Made by a program: the position numbers and the translations under genes. Positions 1-11,115 of a stretch of 64,000 bases of DNA are shown here, one piece after another. This DNA comes from Scilla litardierei (Eukaryota > Streptophyta > Magnoliopsida > Asparagales > Asparagaceae): assembly GCA_030789695.1 (NCBI GenBank), contig CM061142.1, positions 155,158,714 to 155,222,713 on the forward strand, written 5' to 3'. How positions within the stretch are numbered: the first letter of the stretch is position 1; every line of letters starts with the position of its first letter. The notes beneath the pieces are model-generated. The model was not told where the DNA came from, did not search any database, and worked only from the letters and a program-made list of their open reading frames with translations.

Positions 1-1539
1 GTTATCAGTTTGGGGGGAAATAATTAACGTTGAAGTCCCATTACATGCAAAACTTACCCTTGCCCCCCATAACTGTATTGCAATCTCACACAGGCTTGGT
101 CTAATTTTTTCGATAAATCGTTGTTTTCTTAGTGTAGTTTGTCTTACATATTACTTGCGGTCTTACATATTACTTGCGTCTCCAAGCAATAATTAAAATA
201 ACATGGATGTTTGTTGATTTCCTGAGTTGATATTCCATTTGGACATTGGTTTGTTTCTAATGTATTTTGGCCGGTAACTATAGCTGAGACCATCAAATGC
301 TGGATATGGATACCTTTTTATAAATAGATATATATGCCCAGATCTAAAGGAAATATTTGTGTATCTACTAAAGGGGTATTATATGTTTTGTGTCAATTCA
401 GGAAAATTGGGCTTGGAAAGGAGGATCATCTAAAAAGGGATGCATTTTTCAAATCCGAAGTAATGCAGTTCAATTCTCACAAAATTGGGTTTGGGTTTTA
501 TTACTGAAAACTTATTGTTGCAGTTGGAATAATGTAAGCTTTCCTTAAACCTAATCCTCAATGCATTTGCTAAATTCATCTTAGCTGGGAATGAGCTGGA
601 AGTTAATAATGTTTTGCGGTTTTCTTCCAACTTTATAAATTTTGTGGTGAAATGATTCGATTAGTGCTGCTGGAGTATGAGCATCAGTTGAGCTTTTAAC
701 ACATGGTTTACTATGGGTGATTTGAAAATTTCCATCTTTATGTTTTTTGTTTGAAAGTATGCTATCAAATTAAATTTTCTTTTTGTAATACCGGAATCAA
801 TCTTATTAAATATCAATAACACTTCTTGGCGAGTAAAGCAGATTAAATTCGTTGCAGTATTTTTAGTTTTTAAATAAGTATAGTTTGTTTCTTCCTTTCA
901 AATTTTCAGATTCTCGCATTAATAATGTCAAGTGCCCTCCCAACGAGTCAAACCTTAGGATTAATTTGAATGTGGTACTCTATTGTATTCTCTTTTATTA
1001 ACGTACAATGTGCATATGAAACTAGATGCTTATGTCATTTTGGAACCTGCACTTTTATTTTATTGAACCTGAACCAGTAACTGAACGTATTACATTTCTC
1101 CATGGATTCAATGGCATGCATTTTTTCATGCTATGCATTTTTTTCAAGGTCCACTTTTGAAGCAGTTTGAGCTACCATTTCTCTTTGTCGTATTTTCGTT
1201 TGTCTTTCTGCCGAAAAATTATTTATCGACTCGAAGATATGATTGAGAAGTTGATTTAAAAAAGGATTTTTTTGGTGAATCTTGGTATTTTGGTTAGTGA
1301 AGTAAAAAAAATTTCTTTGATTTATGGATGTGCTTGAGAATTCTAATATGCACTTTATAACCAAGAAAGACGAGCACTTTGAACCAATGTTAATTTAGAA
1401 AAGAGATTAAAGATTATAAATGCAAAAATGCTCAATATTATTCTCTAGGAATTTATCTGTAGTGTTTGAGGGTTGAAGTTAATTTGCTCTCTTAAAATTT
1501 TCGTTATCTCGCTGACTTAGCTTAGAAATCGGAGGGGAT
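1..1539. other. AT-rich stretch, no gene recognised
   Basis: I see only short chance reading frames (under 80 codons) and homopolymer runs. There is no conserved domain, RNA gene or clear repeat. Confidence 0.5.
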
Positions 1540-1674
1540 ATGATGGATCCAAATATGGAGCTCTTCGATTAGTTCTTCAAACGAGTGGAATTGGATCCAG
1601 ATGGGAGGATCAATGGGGTTGATGCCTTGCCTTCTTCCCATGATCAAATTTTGCCCAAACAAATCCTCACTCAG
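1540..1674 (+). pseudogene. Decayed first exon of an EH-domain (EPS15/Pan1-like) protein
   Basis: From ATG 1540 the frame reads MMDPNMELFD, a TAG stop at 1570-1572, then FFKRVELDPDGRINGVDAL and LPKQILTQ, ending at a GT splice donor at 1675. This matches the amino end of plant EH-domain proteins (endocytic adaptors related to EPS15): an acidic start, a phenylalanine-rich helix, an EF-hand-like loop of the form D-x-D-G-R-I-x-G, then LPKQ-L-x-Q just before the first intron. The in-frame stop and missing downstream EH exons show it is a captured or relic fragment. EF-hand loop residues D and G are retained, but one loop glycine is replaced by proline. The family call rests on motif resemblance and has not been checked by search. 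Confidence 0.7.
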
Positions 1675-1839
1675 GTTCATCATTTTTACTTTCTTTCTTG
1701 AATTTTTTCGTTGCTAATGGGGTTTCTAAAAGACATCGGCCTTTGCAATTGTGGGGTTGTCCCCTGTAATCTTTGCAATCTTGAATTTTTTCATCATTTT
1801 CACCATTCACTTCATTTTTGGCTCGATCATTTTGGCTCA

Positions 1840-2100
1840 CATTGTTATGCAGGTTTGATCATTGTTTTACTGGTTTGATGTATTACCCACATTGTTATAC
1901 ATGTTTGATGTATGGGAGAGTGATCCAAAAATCACATTGTTATACAGGTTTGATGTATTGCTCACATTGTTATACAGGTTTCATCTTACTTTCTAACATT
2001 GTTATACAGGTAAGTATACAGGTTTGATATATTACTCTCATTGTTATAAAAAGAGAGATTTGATGTATTACTCACATTGTTGTACAGTTTGGATCATTTT
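1840..2100. repeat. Degenerate minisatellite
   Basis: About seven imperfect head-to-tail copies of a roughly 30-40 bp unit built around CATTGTTATACAGGTTTGAT followed by GTATTACTCA. Spacing varies and units carry point changes. The open frame across it (1818-2027) is a by-product of the repeat. Confidence 0.75.
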
Positions 2101-2103
2101 TCA

Positions 2104-2345
2104 GTGAAACCTGGCTTGAGAACATGGCGTTCTGTTAATTATATGGCAGAATATGGTATTAAGCTTCTTAGCAAAACCAAAATTTCAAAATTAACATAAG
2201 CTAAATTAACATATAGTCCTGATATAGTATTTAGCTTGAGTGTTACTTTTGGCAGGATATAGTATATGGTTACCTGAAGCTAAATACTATGTGAAGTTAA
2301 CAGAAGCTAAATACTATATCCTACCATACAAATCTATGCAAAATC
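2104..2345 (+). repeat. Direct repeat, left copy
   Basis: A block of about 240 bp beginning GTGAAACCTGGCTTGAG recurs at 2982-3234 in the same orientation with scattered changes. Shared stretches include TTCTGTTAATTATATGGCAG and GATATAGTATTTAGCTTG. Confidence 0.8.
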
Positions 2346-2981
2346 ATAAAATAAATACTATATATATCCTGCCATATATCCTGCCATATAAATACTATTT
2401 ATTTCCTGCCATATAAATACTATTTAGATCCTACCATATATCCTGCCATATATCCTTCCAAAACAAAAGGAAAGTATTTAAATCTATTTACATCCTGCCA
2501 TATATATATATAGTATCTCAGCAAAAGTACAGGTGTTTGGTGTTGATATCACTTATTTAGCTTGAGTGCTACTTTTGGCAGGAAATAGTATATACAAGTG
2601 ACATTAATAGAATCTAAATACTATATCCTACCATATAAATCTCTGCAAAATTACAGAACAAATACTATTTATTTCATGCCATATAAATACTATTTATTTC
2701 ATGCCATATAAATACTTTTTATTTCCTACCATATATCCTGCCAAAACAAAAAGAAATTGCTTAAATCTATTTACATCCTGCCATATAAAAACCATATCTT
2801 ACCAAAATTACAGGTGTTCTGTCTATACTCAATTGTTTATTAACTTGCCATATATTGCACCCTTATTATTATGTCTATTAAAATGTTTTTTTGTCAGGAT
2901 ATACTTAATTGCTTAGACAGAACACCAAACCTCAATTGTTTAAAACCAACACCTCTAAGCAAAGAAATTCTTAGCATTTCG
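2346..2981. repeat. AT-rich array of CCTGCCATATAAATACTATTT units
   Basis: Between the two copies of the large direct repeat, short units related to ATCCTGCCATATAAATACTATTT recur many times (2330-2480, 2600-2800) with variable spacing. Similar units also follow the right copy (3230-3310). I recognise no transposon family. Confidence 0.6.
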
Positions 2982-3234
2982 GTGAAAACTGGCTTGAGAG
3001 TATGTTGTTCTGTTAATTATATGGCAGGATATGACATTTAGCTTCTTAGCAAAACCAAAATTTCAAAATTAACAGAAGCTAAATTAACACATACTCCTGA
3101 TATAGTATTTAGCTTGGGTGCTACTTTTGGCAAGATATAGTATATGGTTACCTGAAGCTAAATATTAAGTGAAGTTAACAGAAACTAAATACTATATATT
3201 ACCATATAAATCTATGCAAAATCGCAGAACAAAT
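2982..3234 (+). repeat. Direct repeat, right copy
   Basis: Second copy of the 2104-2345 block, about 880 bp downstream, with small indels and substitutions. The pair marks a segmental tandem duplication whose spacer is the CCTGCCATATAAATACTATTT array. Confidence 0.8.
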
Positions 3235-4236
3235 ACTATATATATATATATATCCTGACATATATCCTGCCATATAAATACTATTTATATCCTACCATAT
3301 ATCTTGAATATTTATTTTAGTTTTATGGTTTTGGTCATACGCTCCCCCCACCCACAACCCAATTTAAAAATCTTTATTTTTAACATGAATATCAATATGG
3401 TTTAGTTGTAGCATACGTGCATGTTGAGCATTGTCTATGGTTTAGTTTTTACTGAGTTTTATTTCTTCCAGGTATAAAAGCGAAGAAATATTGATTCAAG
3501 CATGCGAGAGCCATCGGGGATAAAAAAATTGAGGCCAAAATGCAGAAACATGAGGTACCTTCTCATTATAGTTGTAGTTGCTTTACACATTGAAAGTGTC
3601 ACTAAAAATGGAGCAATTTTACTTTCTAATTGATGTTTGAGGAGGGTTCTTAAACAACATCTTCTGTAAGTTCTATAAAAATATGGCATTCTAAGGAGTT
3701 GAAGCAATTATATATTGAAGATTATTTACTGTAAGTTCTGTAACAACATCTTCTGTAAGAGTATATGCTGAAGATTATATGCAGAAAATATGGCATTCTA
3801 ACAACATCTTCTGTAAGTTCTGTAAATTCATGTGCTAATTGGGTATTTGTATACTGAAGAGACTTGAAGAAATTACACCACATGTCTGCCTTCCACATAG
3901 AGATGTCATTTCTGCATGCACAAAAGCTAAAAAAAGTTGATTCTCAAAGATAATTAAACGGGCCTCAATTTTGCATTGAAATTTGCATTATGACATAAAT
4001 AAAAAATGGTTAAATCCAGCGGTAGTAGTAATCCATGGGGACGTAGTTTCAAAGTTAAATGGTTACAGATGTGTGACTTGCCTTTTCAAAGGACTCTTCA
4101 TCTCAAGAATCCATTAAACGATTACAAGCCTATTAAAATTAGCAGGGATTGTCAGGTGCCATATAATAAGATATACCTAGGGAATTTGTTTGGTTAAACA
4201 ATTGAATAATGTTTTATATGCTATTGCTTTTACTAG
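3235..4236. other. Mostly featureless, one possible exon near 3473-3553
   Basis: A segment preceded by a pyrimidine tract and CAG (ending 3472) and followed by GTACCT could be an exon of about 80 bp. One frame contains REPSGIKKLRPKC; another, after a presumed 1-bp loss, would read like a charged helix. It is too short to assign. Around it are small repeats of AACATCTTCTGTAAGTTCTGTAA (3650-3830). Nothing else is recognised. Confidence 0.3.
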
Positions 4237-4769
4237 GAGCTACCTACTGGCATCGGTGAAGCTCTATGTAGGTTGTTCGATGGAGAAGACATCATGGGGA
4301 AACCGAAAAGGTGCTGATAGAACATATTCATTCGGCCATTTGTTCTCACTCAATTCCACTTTCAAATGTTAATGATATGGATTCATGCATGACCAATTCT
4401 TTTATGGATGATGGTTTTCTGAAGAGACCTTGCAGAACCTCTCAAGTTCATTTTGAAGACAAATATGGTACACTTCCTGAACTCTCATCTCATATGAGAT
4501 GGGCTGGTTCAACAATGTTACATCCATCTCTACTGTACCAACATTTTAAGCATGAAGAAAACTTTCATAATGTAATGCTGGGGACTTCACCTATGCTTTC
4601 TTTTAATCAAAACTCATATTCCTATGTGGAATCAGAAAGAAATTTATGTACGAAACAACCATATCTCCACAAAAGTCTAAATAACAGACAATGGGCCAGA
4701 AATGAATTTCTGCAGTCAACTAAGAAAGATGCACCTTCTGAAGAAAACCTGTTAGAACTTCAAATATGA
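4237..4769 (+). pseudogene. Unrecognised plant exon fragment, frameshifted
   Basis: After a plausible splice acceptor (TTTTACTAG, ending 4236) the sequence reads ELPTGIGEALCRLFDGEDI then MGKPKRC, with a stop at 4315. A one-base shift continues as an open frame from 4311 to a TGA at 4767, with VLIEHIHSAICSHS near its start and a hydrophilic tail ending LLELQI. The join of the two frames gives a continuous, protein-like composition unlike the flanking AT-rich DNA, so I think this is the last coding exon of a real plant gene carrying one frameshift. I do not recognise the family. It could belong to the same source gene as the exon near 8,500, but nothing proves that. Confidence 0.4.
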
Positions 4770-4846
4770 ATTATTTTATTTAAAAAATTGGTTTTTGGGC
4801 TTTTGTCAATTATATTTCATTCTCTTGCAATAAAATTTAAAGATTG

Positions 4847-5105
4847 GGATTTGACAAAATTTATTTAACAAAATTGGTGAAGTGCTCTAATTATATATTT
4901 GTCAAATATAATCAAATATATTTGTCATGGACTGGGATTATATATTTGTCAAATTAACAGAGCATGAAAATATATTTGACAAAATTGGGATTTGTCAAAA
5001 TAACCATCTAATGAAAAAATTGGGACTTGGTAATTGGGATTTGCCAAAATACCCATACTTGGCAATTAACAGAACATGAAATATATTTGACAAAATCCCA
5101 CATGT
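4847..5105. repeat. Clustered short repeats around TTGGGATTTGTCAAAAT
   Basis: The phrase TTGGGATTTGACAAAAT and variants, with ATATATTTGTCAAAT, recurs about eight times between 4847 and 5105, partly in inverted form, giving weak stem-forming potential. It may be a decayed MITE. No terminal inverted repeats or target duplication could be fixed. Confidence 0.35.
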
Positions 5106-5157
5106 AAAGGTGTTTGATTATATTTCATGCTCTCTTTGCAATTAACAGAGATTTTGA

Positions 5158-5313
5158 CTTGGTAAAACGCTTCCTCCAGCGTTCGTCGAATCTGGCAATT
5201 CTTACGACGAACCAGTCAAGAAGCCGACGACGACTGAACCATGCCAAGCATGTGCAGATGATGAGAATATCATGTACTGTGAATGTGGGTGGGTTGAGAT
5301 TGCATATGTGTAA
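5158..5313 (+). pseudogene. Possible carboxyl-terminal exon with a Cys motif
   Basis: One frame, open from just after a TGA at 5155-5157 to a TAA at 5311-5313, reads LGKTLPPAFVESGNSYDEPV and further on EPCQACADDENIMYCECG, ending WVEIAYV. The spacing C-x2-C-x7-C-x-C resembles half of a zinc-binding module, and the composition (acidic, Lys/Pro/Thr) is protein-like. It lies downstream of a pyrimidine-rich tract with CAG. There is no start codon, so it would have to be an exon. I do not recognise the family, and chance is possible for about 50 codons. Confidence 0.25.
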
Positions 5314-7097
5314 TATTGACAAATCTAACAACTGAGAATGAGAAATTGTGAATGAGAATATAATTCAATTTGTTCGATGGGATTTTGTTGTTAGCATTCA
5401 ATTGCTTTCTTCCTACTCACATGATTTATTTTGTCATTAGCAGGTGAGATTTTGTTATTTTTTGTCATTTCAATTGAGATTTTGTCATTAGATGGTTGAA
5501 ATAACAGATTCATATGTGGGATTTTGTTGTTAGCTTTCATGCATTGATTTATAAGTGGGTTAGAGATTGCAGATGAGTATTTTGCTCTCAATTTTCTCTC
5601 TCAAATCCCTCTCTCAAATCCCAAACTCAGTTATATCTCAAATCCCATTTATTGTCTCTCTTAAATTCACCTATTTTAAGTGGAATGTCTATGGTTTGCA
5701 TATGTTGTAACTTTCAGTTGTTAATATTTAAAGTTGTTAATATTTAAACTTACTACTGAAGTAGAAAAAAAGTAGGATTTTGAAATTTTTTGATAACATT
5801 TAAAAATTTTGCAGCTGTTCTTTATGCTATATTATCCTTTTGAGCTATTTTTGAAAAGTAGGATTCCGTATTTTTGAGCCATTTTTGAAATTTTACAGGA
5901 TGATGATGATGAGATGGTCGGAGTATGCATTTGCTTCACAAACTACAAATGTAATGAGTCTGAGTTAATGTATTCAGACTTTTATCATGCTTTTTATGTG
6001 ATGTGCTTGCTCATAAAAGTATGAAAATAAGGAGATATCATATCTTCTATCATGCTTTTTGGGTTTTTTCTTGGGTTAAATTTCAAGTCTTTTCTTAACA
6101 ACCCCTCTTTAGTTCTCTCGCTCTTTTTTTCATGTCGATGTTTAGTGAAATAGAGCACATATGCCCTATTCTGTCTACAGATTTGCATTAGTATGTAGAA
6201 CTTATATCACATCCTTTTTTTGTGATTAGATAGTGGGATAATTGCTTTAGTGATTAGTTAATGGGATATATCACATCCTGTTATTGTCAAATGTACTGGT
6301 GGATTCCCCCTAACCAGAGGACTTGAACCTGGGGCTGGAGCATCCCATAATCCACCCATACCCCCCAACTAATTCCCCATGCCTTTTCTGGCATTTACAC
6401 TATGTAGTTGATGCTTCTAATAGTTGATTCACTCATTTTTCAGGGCTGCATAGTAAGATTTTTTTGGAGGCCTTCTGAAGAGAACAATGTTCAACATTAG
6501 TTACAGAGTAAGCTTTTGCCTGATCTCCTTATTAAACCAACTTAGTTTTTTTTGGTATTTTTGGATATGGATCTTTACCATCTTATTTGATGTTAATTCC
6601 ACAAATGTGATATTTGATCCAAGTCCCTACTAATGTTGTGCACATCTATTGGTTGGGGGAGTATTTTATGGTCTAAAGCCCAGATACGGTACTCATAATA
6701 GTTCAAACCCACATTGTTACGGACTTACAATCATGGGTGGGGGACTAACATCAAACTGTGTTAATTGTTATGAACGTCTACCCAGTGGAAATACCGTTTT
6801 CGATATTTGACATTAATCTCATCTCTTATGATGTTTCCTGCTCTTTAATTTTCAGTCCTCTAATTGATCAACCTCATTGATTGGTATGCCTATTCTTATC
6901 TTCATTTTGCTACCAGGTCCTTTCATTATAAAATTAGTCACTATTTCACAAATTTTAGTTTTTTGTGGGTTATGTAATACCTTAGTTATTCAATGTACTG
7001 TTTCCATAGCATTGAATACTTTCAATTCATTGGTCAAACCCGATAATTGGTTGTATTTCTTTGGACTTTGTTTGACATATTTGTTGGAATTTGTCAG
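5314..7097. other. Non-coding stretch, nothing firmly recognised
   Basis: This is AT-rich with TTTTGTCATTAG-type short repeats at 5400-5520. At 6290-6400 the minus strand carries a B-box-like GGTTCAAGTCC about 40 bp after an A-box-like TTAGTTGGGGG, a hint of a tRNA-derived SINE. An open frame at 6877-7215 only becomes meaningful in its last part, as the acyl-CoA synthetase exon. Confidence 0.4.
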
Positions 7098-7320
7098 CAA
7101 AATGCGTAATATGATAAAGGGAAGTAAACATGAGGAGGCAGATTCGATTTTTGATAAGATTGTTTTCAGTAAGGTAAGTAAAAAATTCCATATAACAGTT
7201 CTCTGTTCTGTGTGAAGTTTCTAGCCACTGGTCCTCTATGTATGTTCTTTATTTAGCATTTTTAGCTTTATCATGGCTTATCCAGGTTAAAACAAGGACT
7301 TGGTGGCAGCGCCTTATCAT
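7098..7320 (+). pseudogene. Two decayed exons of a long-chain acyl-CoA synthetase
   Basis: Exon a (7098-7173) follows TTTGTCAG and reads KMRNMIKGSKHEEADSIFDK then IVFSK before a GTAAGT donor. Exon b starts at 7286 after TATCCAG with GTTAAAACAAGGACTTGGTGG. With one extra A removed, this is the conserved V-K-Q-G-L-G-G that directly follows the same residues in plant LACS enzymes (adenylate-forming ligases that activate fatty acids to acyl-CoA). Bases matching R-L-I-I follow after a small deletion. The order, phase and junction of the two pieces fit a genomic LACS copy with its intron. The 1-bp insertion, the deletion and the missing catalytic regions show it is dead. It is probably captured by the surrounding Helitron-like element. 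Confidence 0.6.
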
Positions 7321-8475
7321 TCAATGTAAGATATGGAGATGACATATATTGTGTTTTGACCAATTGTATAGTTTCCTTATGAATGTGAGGGTATTTTACA
7401 TATTGGTCACCTTGCTTAACATATGTGGCTGTCACCTGCAATTTACATATTAAAGAGGTTAACATATTCCCTTCCATATTATTACAGAGTTTTAGTTTCA
7501 GCTTCAGCATCTCCATTGGCATGTGCAGCAGATACAAGGACACAAAATAACTACACAGTAAAAAATGAAGATGACATCAATAGGAAGAAGAGCACATTTG
7601 ATTCATGTGCTTGGTCACATTGTTTGTGAATACATGTACTTGCTGATGATTCTTGCCATCATTGTATTGTTAGAGTCCTTGGTGTGTGGATAAATAACTT
7701 AATTTTTCTTCTTTTTACCGTATGTAATCAAGGTTGATCATGATGCACATGGCGTAGACACTCCAGAAGCTGTTAATCCTTCTTAATCCTACTAAATTGA
7801 ACGCAAGGCAATGCGATGCAAGTTTTACTGTAACGCTCAATTGTCAGTGTTTAGTACAAGTTAGGTCGATGTCCATACCAAGTGGTCTGCATATTAAATT
7901 CTATGGTTTCTTATTTTTTTTGATATCATGTACTGATTTCTTTTTTATAATGCATCCACCACCTTAATCTGAAAATTGATATGTATTATACAACGATTAA
8001 CAACATTACAGGAAACAACATTCTTGATTATTTGTCGTCAATGCGTGCTAATTTCTTTATGCATGACCAATTCAAAATGCTGGTGTCTTAAATTTGTATT
8101 AAAATTGGGTTCATAATATGATTATTTTTCAGTTGCAGTGATCTGTGAGGGTCCCAATTCAAATTGAAGGAACTTGACTTTGCGAAGTAAGCAATCTCTG
8201 AAATGCAGCTAGGGAATAGAGAATGTGGTGCCGATCTCTTCAATGATGAATACTCTGGTAGTTGTTCTGTGATGTGATGTGAATGTTGAAAGTAAATTTC
8301 AGAGTTTTAGTATTTGTGTTTTAAGTATTTTTCTAAAGCACTTGGTTTTTTTAATGTGGAATTTTTTTGTAACTTCTGTGTTAGCACTGATTGCTTTTTG
8401 TGTTTGGGGTATGTGCTTTGTTGTGTGTTGTGTGTGCTTCTTTCGGGCCTAATTATCATGATCATATGAGACTGT
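7321..8475. other. Non-coding stretch with possible exon scraps
   Basis: Possible small exons lie at 7492-7548 (after TATTACAG, reading VLVSASASPLACAADTRTQN) and 7731-7785 (VDHDAHGVDTPEAVNPS then a stop). Neither is long enough to assign. The rest is AT-rich and unremarkable. Confidence 0.3.
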
Positions 8476-8619
8476 GATGTGAATAATGAAGAAGTTGTTT
8501 TGTATTATTTGAAGGGATTTGCTCAGAGGATATATGGTGGTCAACTAGGGTACAGTGTGCAGGCTTTGTCTCCCATGCATTATCATGACTTGAATAGAAT
8601 CGAGCAACAATCCCATTTG
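8476..8619 (+). pseudogene. Possible captured exon, family not recognised
   Basis: An open frame ending at a GTAAGC donor (8620) reads GFAQRIYGGQLGYSVQALSP then MHYHDLNRIEQQSHL. Composition and the donor site look exon-like, and it lies on the + strand like the other fragments here. I cannot name a family. The upstream boundary is not clear. Confidence 0.3.
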
Positions 8620-10354
8620 GTAAGCTTATGCTTAGTCCTTTTTGAGAGAGTAGAGGCATGGTTTTCTTGATCATTATGGACAAGGGCCTTCTAAGCTTAG
8701 GAAAACTACTTTATACTTGGCATGTTTTCAAGAAAAAAAACAGATAGTTGTGCATGTTTCCAAAAAGCTAGAGCAATGATTTTCAGACTAGGTGTTTGCT
8801 AACTTGAACTATGATGTTGATTAATGGGATCTGGAAGCATTGCAGTTTTGGATTGATGGCCACTACTTTATCTCACAATTACATCAATGAGCTCCCCTAT
8901 TCTTGCACAACACATCCTATAAATAATAATGCGAACCACTCAGCAGAATGAAGAAACTACTCAATGACCTGGATTTTCGGTAGGAGACACTCCACCAATT
9001 AGGAACTCTGGGAATAATGCCTATAATCATGTGAAGTGCAAGGTTATAAGGGAGGTGATGTCCAGAATTTCTAGGATTGAAGCTGGTTATAGGCAATGTC
9101 TCAATAGAACCTACCCACTTAAGACTATTTTGTGTTATGGCTGGAGAAGTGATTCAAATTACAGGCATGGAGAATCATACGGAATCAACTCCAGATTTTT
9201 TTCGTAGGGAATGAAACCTCAAGACCAAGATAAGATAAAACAAGTAATAATGTGACAACCGAGCTAAGTAGCACATTGATACACAAGCAGCTGAGTAGCA
9301 TTGGGTGACTTCCAGGTTTCCAATCTTGGGCAATTTATTGAAATCAGAATTTGGTCTGAGAAATATCCGATAAAGTTTTCACAGAACTAGAGAACTCAAC
9401 CACTGGTTCTTATGGAGAATAAGCATGAAGATGATCAATAAATTAAACTTATCAAATTAAACATATCTTTTTATGGAAAAATTGTCATTGCTGTTTTGTT
9501 ATGTATGAAGATCATATTTTTTTATCGTCACCCTTTTTTATCGTTTTGTTTAATTGTAAAAACAATCTTCATTGCATTGCAAGAGCGAAAATTGTTGGAA
9601 CGGATGTTATGATTTACCATTTTCTACTATGATCTCTTCATATGACATGTTTCTTTCTTGGGACTACAAATTTAAAATTGGACAAATCCAATATTTTGCC
9701 CATTTAGCTTAAGCTTGATTGAACCGTAATGCATATACACTTTGGTTATATATATATCAAAATAAATTCCTTTCTATGTATCTCTCTCGATTGTGCTCTC
9801 AACATGTATACTTATCAAATAGCATCAATCAATGATGACATGTTCTCAGTGTATCTCATTAAACAAAAGTTGGAACTGCCATATTTATAATTCAATTGCA
9901 TAGAAGCACATCAGGATGAAGCAGGAGAGTACAAAAGTTTTGATTTTTGGTTGATTCGTGTCATGAAATCTTGCAGTGTCATTTGGAATTTTGTGAAATC
10001 TTGCAGGTAGGCGGAGCGATGTTAGAGGTCAAGCTCAAGGGCACACAGTAGCAAGTTTGTTTAGTACATATGAATGTGGCAAACAAATTATAAATTTGTT
10101 TTCAAGTTTGTTTAGTAGCTTTTGGTGTGTGAATTTGAATCGAAATAAATATTGGGGGGACTAAAAATTTTGGCGTGGGCTAACATTTTTATTTAGAATT
10201 AAATAAATAATTTCGGAACTAAATTCTATGGTGGAGACCTAAATTTTGGTGAACTAAGATTTTGAGGGGGTCATAATAATTATTGCGCTTTAATTATTTC
10301 TGTTCGCTTAAAATTAGGGTGTCTAATATTTTGATGGGGTGATATTTAAATGAT
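8620..10354. other. Non-coding stretch, nothing recognised
   Basis: I found no open frame above 60 codons and no known repeat. The last 250 bp before the Helitron-like terminus are rich in ACTAAAATTTTGG-like phrases. Confidence 0.4.
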
Positions 10355-10383
10355 CTGTGCCCTTGGGCACAGGTATATACTAG
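10355..10383 (+). other. Helitron-like 3' terminus
   Basis: CTGTGCCC (10355-10362), loop TT, GGGCACAG (10365-10372), 7-nt spacer GTATATA, then CTAG (10380-10383) followed by T. A GC-rich hairpin a few bases before CTRR, with insertion before T, is the defining 3' structure of Helitrons. The stem is perfect and stands out in very AT-rich surroundings. Confidence 0.65.
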
Positions 10384-11115
10384 TATATATATATTTCATG
10401 CATAAAGAAGCACACAGTAGAGGCATATACCGCATATTCGAAATTGAAGCATAATAGTCTAGGGGTCAACCAAGGATAGGCACATAAAACAAAATCACAA
10501 CGTAGAAGCACTCCAACTAGCTAGTCACAACACACAACTCATACAAAAGCAAAGTGAACCCACGGGGTATGAAATGCAATAGGACTCGGCTTCCTAGGGT
10601 TAGTGAAAATGATTATCGTGTCTAAGCTAAGTGTGTGTGGTTCTGTGGCAGTTCATCATGGAGGGTCATCTCTAGGAGAGGGAGAATAAAAAGAAGGAAA
10701 GAAAAAGAAAAATACGATGAAAAAGACTCAAAAATAACGAGAAAAAGACACAATTGACGCACAAAGTGCGACTCCCCCAAGTTGAACGTTGCATTGCCCT
10801 CAATGCAATAGAAGTAAAAGTGGGAGGGCAACGATAGATGGGAGAAAAGTACGCACCGACAAAGAAAAGGGAAAAACAAGAAACACACACAAAATGAAAT
10901 ATAGAAATAAAGAAAATAAACACTCAAACCAACTATATAAAACACATGCACCTGAACACACAAAACAAACACACATCAAACAAGACACGACAACGATCAC
11001 AGAAAATAGATTTCCCCCAAGCTGATCATGACAATGCTAGAAAGAAGATATGATCAAGATGAAGTAGAACAACTGTCCAGGGAGAAAATTAGAGAAAGGA
11101 AAATCAAGGTGTAGG
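10384..11115 (-). other. Post-env region of element 5
   Basis: On the minus strand this carries TTGAGGGCAATGCAACGTTC followed by AACTTGGGGGAGT (10,770-10,803), and AGCTTGGGGGAAA near 11,010-11,025. These phrases are typical of the region downstream of the last gene in Athila/Tat elements; element 6 has the same type at 53,556-53,592. The overlapping Phe/Ser-rich open frames (10,622-11,000) are low-complexity and probably not coding. Confidence 0.55.

Larger units (their letters stand above)
1..10383 (+). mobile_element. Helitron-like element, 3' part, with captured gene fragments
   Basis: The right end has the three marks of a plant Helitron 3' terminus: a perfect 8-bp stem (CTGTGCCC/GGGCACAG, loop TT), a short A/T spacer, and CTAG followed by T. 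The DNA to its left differs from the retroelements to its right: it is AT-rich and holds several short, intron-separated, decayed exons from unrelated plant genes, all on the + strand, as expected of Helitron gene capture. No 5' TC terminus, Rep or helicase reading frame was found, so the 5' end is probably outside the window and this would be a non-autonomous copy. The alternative is an ordinary degenerate intergenic region with a chance hairpin. The terminus is seen; the extent is inferred. Confidence 0.5.

Noticed and set aside
1818..2027. 69-codon frame over the minisatellite
   Set aside because: Repetitive peptide caused by the tandem repeat; no other support.
6290..6400. tRNA or tRNA-derived SINE on the minus strand
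   Set aside because: B-box GGTTCAAGTCC and an A-box-like phrase are present, but no cloverleaf can be drawn and no SINE tail or target duplication is seen.
10622..11025. Hydrophobic Phe/Ser/Cys-rich frames that could look like membrane proteins
   Set aside because: Low-complexity AT/GT-rich post-env DNA of element 5, open in several frames, with no conserved features.
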